Below are positions 1 to 6,350 of a stretch of 14,609 bases of DNA, piece after piece (the first letter of the stretch is position 1; each line of letters begins with the position of its first letter). Both the position numbers and the translations under genes were made by a program. This DNA is from Actinomycetota bacterium (GTDB taxonomy: Bacteria > Actinomycetota > Thermoleophilia > Gaiellales > Gaiellaceae), in assembly GCA_013813345.1 (NCBI GenBank), contig JACCRW010000188.1, forward strand, positions 1-14,609. The letters are read 5' to 3'. A model generated the notes under the pieces. That model saw only the letters and a program-made list of their open reading frames with translations. It had not been told where the DNA came from and searched no databases.

Positions 1-41
1 GCACGAGCAGGCGCCGAGAGACGCGCTAGAGTAGATCGCTC
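1..41 (+). promoter_or_regulatory. Left-edge leader of mreC with candidate -10 box
   Basis: These 41 bases precede the GTG of mreC. TAGAGT at 27-32 fits the actinobacterial -10 pattern TANNNT and would place transcription at or a few bases before the GTG at 42, giving a leaderless or very short leader. No Shine-Dalgarno sequence is visible. No convincing -35 is seen. Two reading frames end here in TAG (27-29 and 32-34), so the 3' end of an upstream gene (mreB would be expected) may also lie here, but eight to ten codons are too few to identify it. Confidence 0.35.
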
Positions 42-986
42 GTGCCACGCAACCGCACCGCAAAATCGGCGGTGCTGGGCTTCCCCGTCCGGCGTCCCGC
101 CCCGCGTCCGTTCCCCTCTCGCACCAGCAGCGCGCTTCGGCGCCGGATCGTGCTGGGCGGGCTGGTGCTCGCCGCGCTCGTCCTGATCACGATCTCGTTC
201 CGCGAGTCGCAGGATGGGCCGCTGCACACCGTCCAGGCGACCGTGGCGAGCGTCCTGCAACCGCTCGAGGTGGCGATCAACCGGGTCGCCCGCCCCTTCG
301 AGGACGCTTACGACTGGACGGCCGGGCTCTTCGGCGCCCGCGACGAGGCCGAGCGGCTGCGGCGCGAGAACGCCGTGCTCCAGCAGCAGGTGATCCAGAA
401 CGAGTCCGCCCTCCAGGAGAACGTCGACCTCAGGCGCCTGCTCGAGTACCGGAACGCGCCCGCCTTCCCGGCAGATTTCGAGCCGCTTGCCGCCGAGGTG
501 ATCGCGCGCCCGACGAGCGCCTTCGAGCAGGAGCTCGTCGTCTCGGTCGGCTCCGCCGAGGGCGTCCGCGTCGACGCCCCGGTCGTCACCCGGGAGGGAC
601 TCGTCGGCCAGGTGACGCGCGTCACCGACCACGCGGCGCGCGTGCGCCTGCTCACCGACGAGCAGAGCGCCGTCTCGGCCGTGGCGCTGCGCGGCGGGGC
701 AGGCGGGATCGTCCGGCACGGGCAGGCCGGCGACTCGCTGATCCTGGATCGCGTGCGCAAGGACGCCGTGGTCAAGAAGGACGACGCGATCGTGACCGCC
801 GGCTGGCGCTCCGGGCCGCTCGCCTCGCTCTACCCGAAGGGGATCCCGATCGGGCGCGTCACCTACGTCGGGCAGCTCGACACCGACCTCTACCAGCAGG
901 TGCAGATCCGCTCCGACGTCGACTTCTCCTCGCTCGACTCGGTGCTGGTGCTTGTCGGTAACAGGCCCACGCCGGTGCTTCCCTAG
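42..986 (+). CDS. mreC: Rod shape-determining protein MreC
   Basis: A 314-aa bitopic membrane protein of the elongasome. It links cytoplasmic MreB and the membrane proteins MreD, RodA and PBP2, and is thought to activate PBP2. The N-terminus is basic and Pro/Arg-rich (residues 1-34), followed by one transmembrane helix (about 35-52). An extracytoplasmic coiled coil rich in Glu/Arg/Gln (about 98-137) leads into the paired beta-domains typical of MreC, including the family-like stretches EGVRVDAPVVTREGLVGQV and VTAGWRSGPLASLYPKGIPIG. Length is normal for the family. The GTG start at 42 has no Shine-Dalgarno but sits just after a TAGAGT box. The gene ends 2 nt before mreD. MreC identity is recognised from domain layout, motifs and the following mreD-mrdA-rodA genes. 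Confidence 0.93.
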   Translation: MPRNRTAKSAVLGFPVRRPAPRPFPSRTSSALRRRIVLGGLVLAALVLITISFRESQDGPLHTVQATVASVLQPLEVAINRVARPFEDAYDWTAGLFGARDEAERLRRENAVLQQQVIQNESALQENVDLRRLLEYRNAPAFPADFEPLAAEVIARPTSAFEQELVVSVGSAEGVRVDAPVVTREGLVGQVTRVTDHAARVRLLTDEQSAVSAVALRGGAGGIVRHGQAGDSLILDRVRKDAVVKKDDAIVTAGWRSGPLASLYPKGIPIGRVTYVGQLDTDLYQQVQIRSDVDFSSLDSVLVLVGNRPTPVLP

Positions 987-988
987 CC

Positions 989-1507
989 GTGGCGGACTCC
1001 GCGCTCGTCGCCGGGATCGTCTTCGTGGCCGTGCTCCTGCAGGCGACGATCTTCGCCTCGCTCGACGTGCTCGGCGGCACCCCGGACATCCTGCTCCTCG
1101 CTCTCCTCGGGATCGCGCTCCTCCGGGGAGCGATCACGGGCGCGGTGGCCGGCTTCTTCGGCGGGCTCCTGCTCGACATCGTCACCCTCGACACATTGGG
1201 GGTGACGGCGCTGATCCTCGCGCTCGCCGGCTACTGGACCGGCCGGTACGGCGAGACGACCGGCCGTGGCCGCGCACATGCGCCCATTCTCGCCGTGATC
1301 GTGCTCACGATCCTGGTGGCGCTCTTTGGCTTCTTCCTCCACTTCCTCCTCGGTGAGGAGGTCTCGATGCGGCGTGCGCTCGTCGAGGCGCTGATCGCCG
1401 GCCTGGGGCTGAACCTGATCTTCGGCGGCCCCGTGCTCGCGCTCTGTCGCTCGCTGCTCGAGCGCGGCGGCGTCCGGAGCCCGGCGGAGGTTCGGCTCCT
1501 TGGCTAA
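989..1507 (+). CDS. mreD: Rod shape-determining membrane protein MreD
   Basis: A 172-aa, very hydrophobic protein with about five predicted membrane helices. MreD is an integral membrane partner of MreC in the elongasome and has no known catalytic activity. The family is poorly conserved in sequence. The assignment rests on size, the N-terminal helix followed by the typical TPDILLLALLGIALLRG segment, the FFGGLLLDIVTLDTLGVTAL segment (the family's G-x-x-x-D-hydrophobic pattern), and its place between mreC and PBP2. The GTG start lies 2 nt after the mreC stop without a clear ribosome-binding site, suggesting translational coupling. The 3' end overlaps mrdA by 8 nt. Confidence 0.88.
   Translation: MADSALVAGIVFVAVLLQATIFASLDVLGGTPDILLLALLGIALLRGAITGAVAGFFGGLLLDIVTLDTLGVTALILALAGYWTGRYGETTGRGRAHAPILAVIVLTILVALFGFFLHFLLGEEVSMRRALVEALIAGLGLNLIFGGPVLALCRSLLERGGVRSPAEVRLLG
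1486..1490 (+). promoter_or_regulatory. Ribosome-binding site that fixes the TTG start of mrdA
   Basis: GGAGG lies 9 nt before the TTG at 1500, inside the end of mreD. It supports TTG rather than a downstream ATG/GTG as the start of PBP2, since the next in-frame candidates would cut into the cytoplasmic tail or the membrane helix. Confidence 0.6.
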
Positions 1508-3512
1508 GGGTCGTCCCTCGGACCGGTTCCTGCCGCCGGATCCGCGCGTCACCGAGCCCTATCGCTTCACGCCTCAGCTCGCGCTCCGCGTCGGGATGCT
1601 CGGCGCGGTGGCCCTCGCCGTCTTCGCAGTCCTCTTCCTCCGGCTCTGGGCGCTCCAGGTCCTCTCTGGCGACAAGTACCTGAACGCGGCCCAGGAGAAC
1701 CAGGTGCGGACCGTACGAATCGAGGCGCCGCGTGGCACGATCCTCGACCGCAACGGCAACGTGCTCGTCTCGAACGTGCCGGGAACCGCGGTTCGGATCT
1801 GGAAGAGCGACCTCCCGAGCGAAGGGCGCTACGCGATGTTCAAGCGGCTCTCGAAGGTCTTGCGGGTGCCGCTGCCGCGGCTGACGCGCGCGCTCGAGGA
1901 CTCGAAGGACGATCCGCTGTCCCCGATCACGATTAAGACGGCCGTCCACGAAGACCAGGTGATGTACCTGACCGAGCGCGTAGCCGAGTTCCCCGGCGTC
2001 CAGATTGTCGGCACCTACCTGCGCGACTACGAGCACCGGGCGCTCGCAGCGCAGATCCTCGGCTACGTCGGCGAGATCTCGCCCCAGGAGCTCGCCGCGC
2101 GCAAGCGCGACGGCTATCGCGGCGGCGACAAGCTCGGCAAGTCCGGCGTCGAGCGCGCCTTCGACGTGTATCTGCGCGGCACGCCCGGCGCGGCCCAGGT
2201 GCGCGTCGACTCGGTCGGCCGGCCGCAGAGCGAGTACGAGACGAAGGAGTATCCGACCTACGGCTCGAGCGTCCGGCTGACGATCGACGTCGGCCTCCAG
2301 CAGGCGGCGGAGCAGGCGCTCGCATTCGGAATCCGGACTGCCCGCGACCACGAGTCGTACAACGCGAACGGCGGCGCCATCGTCGCCCTCGATCCGCGCG
2401 ACGGCGCCATCCTCGCGCTCGCCTCGAACCCGACCTACAAGCCGTCGGTCTACGTCGGCCGCGCCGACCCGAAGAAGCTCGAGCCGCTCGTCGACGACAA
2501 GGTCGCGAAGGAGCGCAACTATCCCGGGATCAACCGCGCCCTCGCCGGCCAGTATCCGCCCGGCTCGGTCTTCAAGCCCGTGACGGCGCTCGCCGCGATC
2601 TCGGACGGGCTTCTCTCCCCGTACCAGTCGATCCAGTGCACGCCAACCGCCTACTACGGGGAGGACAGGTTTCAGTTCAACAACTGGAACCCGTACACGA
2701 ACCAGCCGATGACGCTCCCGACCGCGCTCGCGCAGTCGTGCGACACCTACTTCTACGAGGTCGGCAACCGCTACTACGAGCGCGGCGAGATCGAGCGCGC
2801 CTACTGGACGCGGATGCAGGACTGGGCGCGCAAGTTCGGCTTCGGCCGGATCTCCGGACTTGACATCGGCGGCGAGACGGCCGGGCTCGTGCCGACGCCC
2901 GCCTGGCGCAGGAAGACGTACGAGGGGATCGATCGCGCGTGGAACCCCGGTGATCTGATCCAGCTCGCGATCGGCCAGAAGGACGTGACCGTCTCGCCGC
3001 TCCAGATGGCGCGCTTCTACGCGCTGCTCGCGAACGGCGGCAAGCTCGTAACGCCGTATCTCGTCTCGGCGGTGGAGCAGCCCGGCAACGACGGCTCGCC
3101 GCCGATCACGAAGCGCACCTTCCCACCGGCGCGCCCCGAGCCCGTCGATGTCGACGCGGCCGGGCTGTCCGTCATCCGCGACGGCCTCTACGCCGCAACC
3201 CACGACGCCTACGGAACCTCGTCGGGGGTCTTCGGGAGCTTCCCCGTCCCCGTCGCGGGCAAGACGGGCACCGCAGAGAAGGTGGTCGATCTCCCCGGCT
3301 ACGGCCCCGGACACCTCGAAGACCAGTCCTGGTGGTGCGGCTGGGGGCCGTTCGACGTCTCCACCTACGGCGACCGCGGGCCGATCGTCGTCTGCGCCGT
3401 GATCGAGAACGGCGGCCACGGCGGCACTGCGGCCGCGCCGGCGGCCCTGAAGGTCTTCGAGCGCTGGTTCGGCGTCAAAGCCGGGATCCAGGGCCTGGTG
3501 GCGAGCGACTGA
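1500..3512 (+). CDS. mrdA: Penicillin-binding protein 2, elongation transpeptidase
   Basis: A 670-aa class B penicillin-binding protein, the D,D-transpeptidase that cross-links the glycan made by RodA during side-wall growth. A short cytoplasmic tail is followed by a membrane helix at about residues 32-54, a PBP dimerisation/pedestal region (with RGTILDRNGNVLVSN near residue 80) and a transpeptidase domain from about 260. All catalytic motifs are present: SxxK at S356-V-F-K359 with the nucleophile S356, SxD at S413-C-D415, and KTGT from K588. Start is TTG with a good ribosome-binding site, overlapping mreD by 8 nt. The stop shares one base with the rodA ATG. The pairing with rodA and mreCD favours PBP2 over FtsI. 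Sensitivity to beta-lactams is a family property, not seen here. Confidence 0.95.
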   Translation: MAKGRPSDRFLPPDPRVTEPYRFTPQLALRVGMLGAVALAVFAVLFLRLWALQVLSGDKYLNAAQENQVRTVRIEAPRGTILDRNGNVLVSNVPGTAVRIWKSDLPSEGRYAMFKRLSKVLRVPLPRLTRALEDSKDDPLSPITIKTAVHEDQVMYLTERVAEFPGVQIVGTYLRDYEHRALAAQILGYVGEISPQELAARKRDGYRGGDKLGKSGVERAFDVYLRGTPGAAQVRVDSVGRPQSEYETKEYPTYGSSVRLTIDVGLQQAAEQALAFGIRTARDHESYNANGGAIVALDPRDGAILALASNPTYKPSVYVGRADPKKLEPLVDDKVAKERNYPGINRALAGQYPPGSVFKPVTALAAISDGLLSPYQSIQCTPTAYYGEDRFQFNNWNPYTNQPMTLPTALAQSCDTYFYEVGNRYYERGEIERAYWTRMQDWARKFGFGRISGLDIGGETAGLVPTPAWRRKTYEGIDRAWNPGDLIQLAIGQKDVTVSPLQMARFYALLANGGKLVTPYLVSAVEQPGNDGSPPITKRTFPPARPEPVDVDAAGLSVIRDGLYAATHDAYGTSSGVFGSFPVPVAGKTGTAEKVVDLPGYGPGHLEDQSWWCGWGPFDVSTYGDRGPIVVCAVIENGGHGGTAAAPAALKVFERWFGVKAGIQGLVASD

Positions 3513-4681
3513 TGTTGGACGTCTCCTCCCGCTCCGCACCGAGCCAGGGCATCGATGTGCTCGCGTTCGTGCGCCGGCTCGACTGGCTGCTCGTCGGCGC
3601 GGTCGCCGCACTCGTCGCCTACGGCCTCTGGGCCGTGGCCGGGATCACCCGCTACGACGTCGAGGGCGACGGGAGCTACTACGTGATCCGCCAGGCGATC
3701 GCCGTCGGTCTCGGCGCGGTCGCGCTCCTCGTCGCCCTCGCCGTCGATCCCGATCGCTACCGCCGCGCCCAGCGCGTGATCTTCGGGAGCACGATCGTCC
3801 TGATGGTGCTCGTCTTCCTGCTCGCGCAGGAGACGCGCGGCTCGAAGCGCTGGATCGACATCGGCCCCTTCCAGTTCCAGCCCTCCGAGTTCGGCAAGCT
3901 CCTCTTCGTCCTCGCGCTCGCGGGCTTCCTCGCCGATCGAGCGAGACGCCTGGACGCCGGTGTCGTCCTCCAAGCGGTCGGCCTCGCCCTGATCCCGATC
4001 CTGCTCGTCTTCAAGCAACCCGACCTCGGCACCTCGCTCGTCTACTCGGCCGCCCTCGCCGCCTGTCTCTTCGTCGCCGGCGCCCGCTGGACGCACCTGC
4101 TCGCGCTCGCCGCAACGGCGGTGACGGTGATCGTCAGCGTGGTCTGGCTGTTGCCGAACGTGGGCGTCGAGGTGCTGGAGCCCTACCAGAAGGAGCGGCT
4201 CACCGGCTTCGCGAATCCCGATCGCGATCCGGGCGGGACGACCTACAACGTGACGCAGTCGATCACCGCGGTCGGCTCGGGCGGGCTCGACGGCCGCGGC
4301 GTCGCCGGCGCGACCCAGACCCGGCTCGACTATCTCCCCGAGCACGCGACCGACTTCGTCTTCGCCTCCCTGGCCGAGCAGCGTGGCTTCTTCGGCGCGG
4401 CGCTCCTGTTGGGGCTCTACCTGCTGGTCGTCTGGCGAGGACTTCGGATCATCACCGTCGCCCGCGACGCCTACGGGGCGATCGTGGCCGGCGGGATCGT
4501 GCTCGCCTTCCTCTTCCAGATCTTCGTCAACGTCGGGATGACGATGGGGATCGCGCCCGTCACGGGGATTCCCTTGCCATTCGTCACCGTGGGCGGCTCC
4601 TCGATGGTCGCGAACCTGGCCGCGATCGGCGTCCTCCTCTCGATCCACGCTCGCGGCAATCTCGGCCGGCGGCGAGACTAG
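3512..4681 (+). CDS. rodA: SEDS peptidoglycan glycosyltransferase RodA
   Basis: A 389-aa polytopic membrane protein with about ten helices, of the SEDS (RodA/FtsW/SpoVE) family. It polymerises lipid II into glycan strands in complex with PBP2. Family hallmarks are visible: RGSKRWIDIGPFQFQPSEFGK after the third helix, KQPDLGTSL in the middle, YNVTQSITAVGSGG in the large loop, LPEHATDFVFASLAEQRG carrying the conserved acidic residue of the fourth extracellular loop, and the C-terminal signature GIPLPFVTVGGSSM. The ATG at 3512 overlaps the mrdA stop by one base (TGATG), so translation is probably coupled. Its stop touches the next ATG with no gap. Adjacent mreCD and PBP2 favour RodA rather than FtsW. 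Confidence 0.95.
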   Translation: MLDVSSRSAPSQGIDVLAFVRRLDWLLVGAVAALVAYGLWAVAGITRYDVEGDGSYYVIRQAIAVGLGAVALLVALAVDPDRYRRAQRVIFGSTIVLMVLVFLLAQETRGSKRWIDIGPFQFQPSEFGKLLFVLALAGFLADRARRLDAGVVLQAVGLALIPILLVFKQPDLGTSLVYSAALAACLFVAGARWTHLLALAATAVTVIVSVVWLLPNVGVEVLEPYQKERLTGFANPDRDPGGTTYNVTQSITAVGSGGLDGRGVAGATQTRLDYLPEHATDFVFASLAEQRGFFGAALLLGLYLLVVWRGLRIITVARDAYGAIVAGGIVLAFLFQIFVNVGMTMGIAPVTGIPLPFVTVGGSSMVANLAAIGVLLSIHARGNLGRRRD

Positions 4682-5464
4682 ATGGCGAAGCTGCATCCGG
4701 CTGCGATCTGGGGCCTCGTCAAGGAAGCCCGGACGATGCTCGAGGACGACCGGCCGCTGCTCGTCACGGGGGCGCTCGCCGAGACGCTCGAGCAGGAGCT
4801 CGCCCGCGGCGGCTCTGCTGGCGCCGTCACCTCGCGCGGCTCGGCCGAGCACGCCGCCGGCTTGGTGCGCGTGCTCGCGGGCAGGCCGACCGAGGACGAC
4901 GTCGAGGCGCTTCGCGCCGCCAACCGGGCGGGCGTTCCGGTGATCGCGGTGCAGACCGGAACGGAGCGATTCGATGTCCCCTACGTGCTCGCCACCGATG
5001 TCGTCGCCTGCGCGCCCGGAACAGGCTTCCCTGTCGAGGAGATCGCCCGCGTCCTCGCCGTGCGGCTCGGCGAGAGCGCGACGCCGCTCGCGGCCCGCCT
5101 GCCGGTGCTGCGCGACCCTGTCTGCGATGCGCTGATCGAGTCGTTCTCGCGCAAGAACGGCGTCCTCGGGGCCGCCATCTTCATCCCAGGCGCGGACTTC
5201 CCGGTGCTGACGCTGAACCAGGTGCGACTCGTGCTGCGCCTTGCGTCCGCGCATGGGATCGAGATCGATCAGCAGCGGCTGCCCGAGGTGCTCGGGACGG
5301 TGGCGACGGGGTTCGGCCTGCGTGCGGTCGCGCGCCAGCTCCTCGGCGCCGTGCCGATTGCGGGCTGGGCGCTCAAGGGCGGGGTCGCTTACGCCGGCAC
5401 ACGCGCCGTCGGCGAGGCCGCGCGGCGTTACTTCGCTGCGGCCGCAGACAAGATCGACGATTGA
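4682..5464 (+). CDS. Uncharacterised DUF697-like protein, P-loop-less GTPase relative
   Basis: A 260-aa protein of unknown function, starting at the base after the rodA stop, so it is probably the last gene of the shape operon. The C-terminal part (about 150-250) has Gly/Ala-rich helices with the pattern NQVRLVLRLASAHG, then TVATGFGLRAVARQLLGAVPIAGWALKGGVAYAGTRAVGEAARRY. This resembles the DUF697 domain found behind Era/YcjX-type GTPases. The N-terminal part (about 25-130) resembles the second half of such a G domain (LAGRPTEDDVEALRAANRAGVPVIAVQTG, GFPVEEIARVLAVRLGE). I find no GxxxxGKS/T P-loop, and the NKxD-like position reads QTGT, so nucleotide binding is doubtful. A peripheral membrane role in elongation is inferred only from position. 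Domain naming is from memory of the family. Confidence 0.7.
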   Translation: MAKLHPAAIWGLVKEARTMLEDDRPLLVTGALAETLEQELARGGSAGAVTSRGSAEHAAGLVRVLAGRPTEDDVEALRAANRAGVPVIAVQTGTERFDVPYVLATDVVACAPGTGFPVEEIARVLAVRLGESATPLAARLPVLRDPVCDALIESFSRKNGVLGAAIFIPGADFPVLTLNQVRLVLRLASAHGIEIDQQRLPEVLGTVATGFGLRAVARQLLGAVPIAGWALKGGVAYAGTRAVGEAARRYFAAAADKIDD

Positions 5465-5492
5465 TCCGACGGTGGTATGGCCCCCGCAGGGC

Positions 5493-5498
5493 TACGAT
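5493..5498 (+). promoter_or_regulatory. Candidate -10 box for leaderless VOC gene
   Basis: TACGAT matches TANNNT and is followed by exactly six bases and then the GTG at 5505. That is the spacing of actinobacterial leaderless transcripts. No Shine-Dalgarno precedes the GTG. No clear -35 is seen at the usual distance. Confidence 0.5.
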
Positions 5499-5504
5499 CG
5501 GCCC

Positions 5505-5846
5505 GTGACACTCGACCTCTACGCCGGGATCTGTGTCACCAACTACGCGGCGGCGAGACCGTGGTACGAGCGCTTGCTCGGCTCCGAGCCGAGCTTCCTC
5601 GCGCACGAGACCGAGGCTGTCTGGGAGCTCGCCGAGCATCGATCGATCTTCATTGTGGAGGACGCTGAGCGGGCCGGCCATGCGCTCCATACGATCTTCG
5701 TGGACGATCTCGATTCGCTTGTGTCGGAGATCGCCTCCCGCGGGATCAGCCCCGCCGAGCACGAGACCTACTCGAGCGGCGTGCGCAAGGCGATCTACCG
5801 CGACGCCGAGGGGAACGAGATCGGCTTCGGCGGCGCGCCCGGCTGA
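5505..5846 (+). CDS. VOC (glyoxalase/bleomycin-resistance fold) family protein
   Basis: A 113-aa single-module protein of the vicinal oxygen chelate fold. It shows the beta-alpha-beta-beta-beta pattern: a first strand YAGICVTNY, helix AARPWYERLLG, and the second-half strands HTIFVDDLDSLVSEIASRGI and KAIYRDAEGNEIGF, ending with the common G-N-x-I/E-x-F motif. The first strand lacks the histidine that often binds metal in catalytic members. The C-terminal Glu of GNEIGF is present. A specific substrate cannot be assigned, and it may be a binding protein or a lyase-like enzyme. I chose GTG at 5505 because the fold begins there and a -10 box lies six bases upstream. The longer upstream reading overlaps the previous gene and is not needed. 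Confidence 0.75.
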   Translation: MTLDLYAGICVTNYAAARPWYERLLGSEPSFLAHETEAVWELAEHRSIFIVEDAERAGHALHTIFVDDLDSLVSEIASRGISPAEHETYSSGVRKAIYRDAEGNEIGFGGAPG

Positions 5847-5865
5847 GCAGCGGACTTCCGGCGGC

Positions 5866-5882
5866 TCTCATGGCCGTCTCAT
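5866..5882 (+). promoter_or_regulatory. OmpR-type direct-repeat operator upstream of PepSY gene
   Basis: TCTCAT at 5866-5871 is repeated perfectly at 5877-5882, an 11-bp period, i.e. one helical turn. This is the usual geometry for two OmpR/PhoB-family monomers bound head to tail. It lies 50 bp before the PepSY start. A -10-like TACCGT (5893-5898) begins after exactly 10 further bases, placing the repeat over the -35 region. A sister site precedes the response regulator gene. Binding by that regulator is inferred. Confidence 0.55.
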
Positions 5883-5892
5883 CGGACAGGTC

Positions 5893-5898
5893 TACCGT
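5893..5898 (+). promoter_or_regulatory. Candidate -10 box for the PepSY gene
   Basis: TACCGT fits TANNNT. It begins 10 bases after the direct repeat and would give a leader of roughly 25-30 nt that contains the ribosome-binding site AAGGAG at 5921-5926. No -35 hexamer is recognisable. The repeat occupies that place, as expected for an activator-dependent promoter. Confidence 0.4.
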
Positions 5899-5931
5899 GG
5901 CGCTCACTGGATCGCGACGGAAGGAGATTCG

Positions 5932-6273
5932 ATGAGCTCACGACTGACGAAGATCGCGGCCGGCACGGCGGCGCTTGCAGCGTTTGCCCTCGGCGGGGCC
6001 GCTCTCGCCGGGGCCACGGGCGGCGACGACTCGGAGGGTGCCGACCGCGAGCTGACCGGCGCGACGCTCGAGCGGGCGAGCGCCGCGGCCCTGCGTGCGA
6101 CCGGCGGCGGCACCGTGAACGAAACCGAGCGCGACTCCGAGAACGGGGCCGTCTACGAGGTCGAGGTGACCAAGCCGAACGGATCGACCGTCGACGTCCG
6201 CCTCGACGGGAGCTTCGGCGTCGTCGTGATCGAGGGCGAGGGGAACGAGGACGAGAGCGCCGAGAGCGAGTAG
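5932..6273 (+). CDS. Secreted PepSY-domain-like protein beside a two-component system
   Basis: A 113-aa exported protein. Residues 1-28 form a signal peptide: basic start MSSRLTK, then an Ala/Leu/Gly-rich hydrophobic core ending ALAGA, where an A-x-A type cleavage is plausible. After an acidic stretch comes one PepSY-like module (about 38-103): LTGATLERASAAALRATGGGTVNETERDSENGAVYEVEVTKP and VDVRLDGSFGVVVIEG, matching the usual helix, then YEVEV, then DG...V.LD pattern. The tail is acidic (EDESAESE). PepSY modules often occur as exported inhibitors or sensors near two-component systems. The start ATG has AAGGAG 5 nt upstream. A kinase/regulator pair follows 77 bp downstream, and matching operators suggest common control. 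Its ligand or target is unknown. Confidence 0.8.
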   Translation: MSSRLTKIAAGTAALAAFALGGAALAGATGGDDSEGADRELTGATLERASAAALRATGGGTVNETERDSENGAVYEVEVTKPNGSTVDVRLDGSFGVVVIEGEGNEDESAESE

Positions 6274-6285
6274 GCGCTCGACCGC

Positions 6286-6313
6286 GAGGTGAAGCGGGAC
6301 GCCGCTCCACCTC
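6286..6313 (+). terminator. Hairpin between PepSY gene and response regulator
   Basis: GAGGTG (6286-6291) pairs with CACCTC (6308-6313), and AGCGG (6293-6297) pairs with CCGCT (6302-6306). There is one A-C mismatch between the two stems and a GACG loop. No U-run follows, so a classical Rho-independent terminator is doubtful. It could slow or partly stop transcription from the PepSY gene. Its right arm runs into the first half of the operator of the next gene. Confidence 0.4.
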
Positions 6314-6328
6314 TCATCGCGCTTTCAT
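6312..6328 (+). promoter_or_regulatory. OmpR-type direct-repeat operator upstream of response regulator
   Basis: TCTCAT (6312-6317) and TTTCAT (6323-6328) are 11 bp apart, the same layout as the site at 5866-5882. Over 21 aligned bases the two sites agree at 16. A -10-like GAGAAT (6339-6344) follows after exactly 10 bases, and the ATG of the regulator follows after 6 more. Autoregulation by the encoded OmpR-family protein is inferred. Confidence 0.5.
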
Positions 6329-6338
6329 CTGCGCGCGG

Positions 6339-6344
6339 GAGAAT
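6339..6344 (+). promoter_or_regulatory. Candidate -10 box giving a leaderless response-regulator mRNA
   Basis: GAGAAT is a weak -10 (A at position 2 and final T kept). Its distance to the operator matches that of TACCGT at the sister site, and six bases separate it from ATG at 6351. No Shine-Dalgarno is visible before this ATG, which fits a leaderless transcript. Confidence 0.4.
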
Positions 6345-6350
6345 CAGCGG

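Noticed and set aside
1305..3611. A 768-aa open frame on the minus strand
   Set aside because: It lies opposite mreD and PBP2, which have clear family motifs. Its composition is Arg/Glu/Asp/Val-rich as expected for the antisense of high-GC coding DNA. No domain is recognised.
3365..5254. A 629-aa open frame on the minus strand
   Set aside because: It is antisense to rodA and the DUF697-like gene. The translation is highly charged (repeated E, D, R, H) without domains, a shadow of GC-rich codon bias.
5241..5504. Upstream extension of the VOC reading frame
   Set aside because: It overlaps the DUF697-like gene in another frame, adds Arg/Ser-rich sequence without fold, and ignores the well-placed -10 box before GTG 5505.
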